This document shows, piece after piece, positions 51,001 to 57,000 of a stretch of DNA of 64,000 nucleotides (position 1 is the first letter of the stretch; each line of letters begins with the position of its first letter). The translations under genes and the position numbers were made by a program. Below the pieces are notes generated by a model that did no database searches, had not been told where the DNA came from, and saw nothing but the letters and a program-made list of their open reading frames with translations. Source of the stretch: Rhynochetos jubatus (Eukaryota > Chordata > Aves > Eurypygiformes > Rhynochetidae); assembly GCA_027574665.1 (NCBI GenBank), contig CM050656.1, positions 5,641,001 through 5,705,000 on the forward strand, in the 5' to 3' direction.

Positions 51001-54000
51001 TGGTCACATCCAGAGGGACGAGAGCCATAAATAGGTAGGCAGGAAGGTCAGGCAGCAGAAGTGTAAATATCCATCGCTACAATCCCCCTGCTTTATCTGC
51101 CTCCTGCTGCCACCTTCCAAGATGCAAAAAAATTGGGATCAGGCAGATTCGGGCTGTGCGTGGCCGTGCGCACCCAGCGCCGGTGCCGGGCTCCAGCCAC
51201 GGGGTCTCTCCGGCTCCGCGATCAGACACGGGCAGCGCTGGAGCAGAACTGCGTACGGTTTGCTTCCCCCGGGCATGTGGTGTCTGCGGTTGTCTCCCTC
51301 TTCATCTGTTTGGAGCTGGGTTTGGGGAGGGAGAGCATCCGCCTTCTCCTCCTGCCAGCTCTGGATGCTGGTCTGCTGCAGGTGGAACATCTCCCCACCG
51401 CTGCAGCCCGTACCGTTTGGGCTGTGTCGATACCGGGGAATATCACTGCCTGACTCCTTTCTCTGCCGGTTTCGACACCTCGGCCCCATCACAGCCCCGA
51501 ATTTCCCCTGCTCCCCTAAAATCCAGCAGCTTGACAGCACACAGGCTGTGGGGAGAGGAGGAAACGCCTCATTTGGTTTTTAGAGGGTGTTTGCGAAAGG
51601 AAAGGGGAGGCAGATGCTCGGAGGCTTGTAGGAAGATGCCCAGGATGTGGGATGCAGTGAGATGCGGGATGCTGGGGCAGCCGTGGGTCGTGCTGCGGTA
51701 GGAAGGGTGGTGCGTCCTGGGGGGCGCACCAAGGAACCCCCCAAAAGCCTTAAGTCTCAACCCAAATCTATCTCTGTAGGCTGCAGTTTAGCAATTGTTA
51801 CCTTTTTTTAACCTTCTTGCCCTTGTTTTCACAGCCCCCGGGTGCCGTTCCCGGTACACAGCCATTGCTGCCCAATTCGATGGATCCCACGCGACAGCAA
51901 GGTAAACCCAGCGGAGGAGGGTTGAACGTTAAACGTTCCTCGTTAGCTGTTAATTTGGGACCTGAAGTGGTTGCTGTGCCCTGTAACGCCCCTGCTTTCC
52001 CCCTAACAGGGCACCCTAACATGGGCGGCCCCATGCAAAGGATGAATCCTCCGCGAGGGATGGGCCCCATGGGTCCCGGTCCGCAGGTAAGCCCAGCGCC
52101 AAAGAGCATCTTCCGGTACCACGCACCAGCAAAACAACCTCCTGGGGCTCCAAGGGCTGGGAGTTTCCCCCCCGCACCCTGTCCCCCCATTAGTGTTAAT
52201 GCGTTTTACATTAGTCTTGCATCTGGAAATCCCTCCTTTGAATAGGAATGAGGGCTTCAGAGCTCATTAAGGGTATTGCAGCCTCCCTCCTGCCCTTCCG
52301 TCAAAGGGGATGGCACTTAGCCCCGCGCCGGAGCAGGCTTTGAGTGCATTACATTGCCTGCCTGGGAGATAGTTACGACCCTAACAGCAGGAAAGAGAAA
52401 GGAGACTTGCATTAAAAATAAATAAATAGGAAGAAATGGCAAAGATCCCTTTAGCAGGGGAATAAGGCTTCCCTTTGCGAGGTTCCCCTCCGCCTGCCCT
52501 TCCTGCTTGAGCTCTCTGTTTCAGGAAAGGGGAGTAAACTCGCGAAATTAAGCAGATCTGGGTTAATATATGCTGCCTTTCCTTTGATTCACATTACGGA
52601 GTGGCTTGTTGTTGACTCACTCCTGTTTGTTCCTTCTACGAGACTTCAAACCCGGATTACCATATTTTGGTTGGAGGTTTATCCTCTCTGCATCGTCGCC
52701 TACGTCGAGTTTGTAGCGCGAGGATCAGAGTCTGTCAAGAGACGAGCGGGCGCGCTGGAGTCTTGTTTTGTTTTTCCCCCGGAGACTGTTGAGATAAGCG
52801 AATATTGTGTAAAGAGGGAGTTGTGTCATCTCTTTAACACCAGCCTGAGGATGCTGCTCAGGGATGCCCGGCCGTCTCCACAGGCACCTGGAGGGGATAA
52901 AAACCCTGCACGAGCGTCGTTTCGCGGACGAGCCCTCCGACAGCGCCGCTGCTCTGCTTAAAAATCCTCCTTTCCTGGAGGATCGCACCCAAAAATAAAT
53001 GGCATTTGTTAGCGTGGCCTGTGCCAAGGAGAGCGGCGGCGGTTTGCCTGGGGGAGGCTGCTCGCTTCCCACTTGCGGAGCTCGCCGTGAAACTTGGAAG
53101 CGGCGAGCGCGCGTTCAGCGCCGCGTGGGATGGCGGCGGCTCTGGGAGCCGGCGGGACTTGTCAAACGTTCAGAGCTTTATTTTTGACTCTGCCGTTCCC
53201 CGTGTACGTACGTTGGGAAGAGGCTTTTTTAAAAAGCAGCCTTTCCCCTGGGCTTTCCAATCTGGCGCCCCCGGGGCGCTGCCTCCCCGCAGCCACCCAG
53301 GAACGAGCGCAGGCAACCACCAAAAATACCGAACCAAACCTCACACCTCCTGTGCCCAGGACTTGGCGTTGTCTTTAAGCTTTGCATCAGGACCTTCCCA
53401 AATACTCCTTAAATTATCCCAAAGGGCTGCAGAGCAGCCGGCCAGGACGATCCCGACATCCTGACAACAGCTACTTCTTACGCACCACCGATGAATCATC
53501 CCTTACAGCCGATCCCGACGCCTTTTTCCCTTTAATAGTCGCAGTTTTAGCTCTGCAGAGGCCGGGATTAGGTTTGCCGGCGCCTCTACGAAGAGGGTTT
53601 GTAGCTCGCTGGGTTTCGGCAGCATCTTGCCGGAGCCCGGCATCCGGGTCGCTCGGCACAGCTGCATTCCCTCCCCACCCTCCCTGAGCATCGCTCAGAT
53701 GGCTTCGTTTTCCAGCCTTTCAGCTCCAATTAAAAACGCTGTGCTCTTTTTATTTTTTTTTTCTTAAACAAGGGGTTTGATTCAGTGTAAATAGCTGGAA
53801 TTTCAATCAATTAAGGACTTGCCTGTAATTTGTTTGGGGAAAACCCTTTTCTGCCTCTTCAAAACAAACTTTGGCGATGCCCTCAGCAGAGCACCGTGCT
53901 CCGGTGCATCCGTAAAGCCAAGGAAAAATCGACGGCGCCGAAGTATTGCGCTGAAAATCCAGCTTGGAGCGCTCCTAGGGGATGTGGAATATGAAGCAGC

Positions 54001-57000
54001 CAGCTGTCCCCTCTCCTGCCCTAGCAGTTTTTTCTCTAAACGGCAGAAATACAGCCCAAAAAGATGCTGGGAGGGAGGAGCGGCAGCGCGACCTAAATCT
54101 GGCTGCGCGTCGCCCGGAGGGCGCAGGGAGCAAAGCGCAGGCCAAATGGAGCGCGGCATTCGGGGGATTCCTCTTCCTTCCCTGCCTTGGGCTTGGCTTT
54201 GTACTGGAGCTGGTTTTAGGGGATGAGGGATGCAGATCAGAGCCTCACGGTCCCGGCTGGAGGCCGGGGTGGAATGAGCAGGAGAGGAGGCCCAAGGGGC
54301 TGCCTGCCCTCGCCCACACCCCGCGGCTGCCGATCTGCTCCAGCGGACATAGCAGAGAGCTGGGAAGCAACGGGAAAACAAGCCTGGCTTGGTTTTCCCT
54401 ACTCCTGCCATCTTCCTGGGAGCAGGGGATGCTCCCTCTCGGGGGAGCTCGTGCAGCCTTTCCCCACCCTCAGACTGCAGCAGTAACCCTTCAAGCGGCA
54501 CCTCCTTGTCTCCTCCTGTCCCTGTTTTCTCCTGCACAAAAAGGACAAGCCCAGAAGGCTCTTGTTGGTGCCCAGGGATGTGGGTTTGTGACCCGCAGCT
54601 GGGACGGGGGCTGTTTTCTCTCTGCCGTCAGAGCTGGGATGGGGGCTGTTTTCTCTCTGCCGTCAGAGGCTCGGGGGGGACTTTGGGGCTCAGCCTGGCT
54701 CCCTTCCATACTCAGCTGCCTGTTTTTTATTAACACAATTGCTAATTGCCTCCACGTTCATCATCATCTAATTTTGTTTTTTAAAGCTCGTTTTGGCAAA
54801 CTAACCCTCTTGGTTTTTTTCTTTGTTGCTTTTGTTTTCCCCCTCTTCTCCTCCGGTTCCCCTTCCCGTTTCGATACGCTGACCCCCTTGGTTGTCGTTG
54901 CAGAACTACGGCAGCGGCATGAGACCTCCACCCAACTCCCTAGGTCCCGGCATGCCTGGAATTAACATGTAAGGCAAACCCCGCGCCCGGGATGTTGGCC
55001 CACGGACTCAGGCTTTGCGGGACCGCAGGGCTGTCCGTGGGTAAGAGGTTTAGGGGAGGGGTGACGGATCCAAGTACAACTTTTCCCTGTTTGATTTTAA
55101 CCCCAGGGGGCCGGGAGCCGGCAGACCGTGGCCGAACCCCAGCAGTGCTAACTCAGTGAGTATCCCGCCATCCGTGGAGCGAGGGCAGAGCGGGTTGGGG
55201 GCTGTCCGGCAAGCGAGGCCATTCCCCGTTAGCTGAACCCTGGGGGTCGTTTGGGTGCTGCCCCTGCACCTAAAGCCTAAACGCTGCTCCCCTGCTGCAG
55301 TCCCTGCAGTGGGGTGCAGCTGCCGGAGCTGGTGGGCCCTGGGACCCCCATCCTGGCTGGGCTGGGGGTCGGTGAGGTCTCTGAGTACCCTATGAGCACC
55401 CCACGGCTGAACCCGGCTCTATTCTCTCTCTATAGATCCCATACTCTTCTTCATCGCCTGGTACATACGTGGTGAGTCCTCCCGCTCCGTCTGTCCGGCC
55501 TGTTGTGGGGGTGCAGGGGTGGTAGGGCTCGGGGAGGCAATCGGTGCCATGGAGGCGGGGGGGCCAGGCTGGGTTTGGGGGTGCAAGGTGTGGCCAGAAC
55601 AGGCGTTTGACAACAGGGGGAGGCGGGCGATGCTTGTGTTCACGCAGCTGACCCCCGCTTCGTCTCTCCGCAGGGTCCGCCTGGTGGCGGTGGTCCTCCG
55701 GGGACACCCATCATGCCCAGTCCTGCAGGTACGAGCCCCCCGAGACCCTCCTCGCTGGGTGCAGCCCTCTGGGAGACCCCCACCCCTGGGGCTGCACTGC
55801 TGAGCACCAGCAAGCCCTGCCCAACCTTCCGTGACGGATTTATGTAGCTTTTGCCTTTCTGGGGAGGGAAAGGGTGGGCTGCTTGGCTTTGGGATGGCAT
55901 TTGAGGATGTTCCTACATCCCCCTACGGATTAGGGTGCTGCGGGGCTCGGAGAGGGGTGAATTACCTCCCCGCGCTCCCCAGCCAGGAGTTGAATTATTT
56001 TTCACAGTTGAATTTCTGTGATTAAAAACTTTGTGGATCTTCATTAAATACAAATTAGCCAGAAAATGGTGGTACTTAGAAGGAATTTTAGGTGATAAAA
56101 TACAAAAGAATGAGTTCAAGTGGCATGAGTTTGTTTTAATTAAGAAATGAATTAATCACCCGACTTACTGGGCTTCACTGTTCCACAGATTCAACAAATT
56201 CAAGTGACAACATCTACACAATGATTAATCCAGTACCGCCCGCAGGCAGTCGATCGAATGTAAGTCTGCTTTCTAATAATTTACATATCAGATACCATAA
56301 CAAATCATAATTAACTTCATCAGTTGAGAGTAAAGCAGTTTAATTGATTTCAGCCATTTGTTACAAAACAGAAATAAAACAAACCATCAAAAAGCGATTA
56401 ACTCTTCGGCGACTTTGTTAATTTTTTATGCTTATTAAGAGAGTGGCGGTCCTGCTGCTCCGGCCGAGGGGGGGTGCAGCTGCACGCCCCGCGAGGCGCA
56501 GTGTTCTGCGGGACGTGGGCACGCTTAAATCTCCGTAAATAGTAGTTAAGAGGGAGCCCTCTGTGCTGCCACGGCACCCAGATGTGCCCCACAGCCTCGG
56601 GGGGTGGATGTGTCCCTCCTCTCGCCCCACTCCGGAGGGATGGCTGGGGAGGGGTCGGTCCCTGGGAGCCGCCGGGGCTGTGGCAGATGCGCAGGCTGGA
56701 TTTGGGGCTGATTTTGGTTTTGTCGCCTTTTTCTTCCGCAGTTCCCGATGGGCCCCGGCTCCGACGGCCCCATGGGTGGCATGGGCGGCATGGAGCCCCA
56801 TCACATGAACGGATCGTTAGGTGAGCGCCCGCGCCGGGGGCTGCAGCTCGGGGAACCTCCCCCCGTGCCAGCCTTTGCTGCCCGGAGACCGCTGGCAGAG
56901 CATCCCAGTGCCTGCTCCGCCCTGGGGTCAGCCCCCAGTGGGCACCAGTGCTCGGAGCAGAGCTTCTGGCTGGAAGGGGGGTTGGGGGGAGCGGGGGCCA

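Noticed and set aside
53982-54965. 327-codon + strand frame running into exon 10
   Set aside because: It crosses exon 10 in a different frame from SSBP3 and has intron-like composition with a tandem duplication. No domain is visible.
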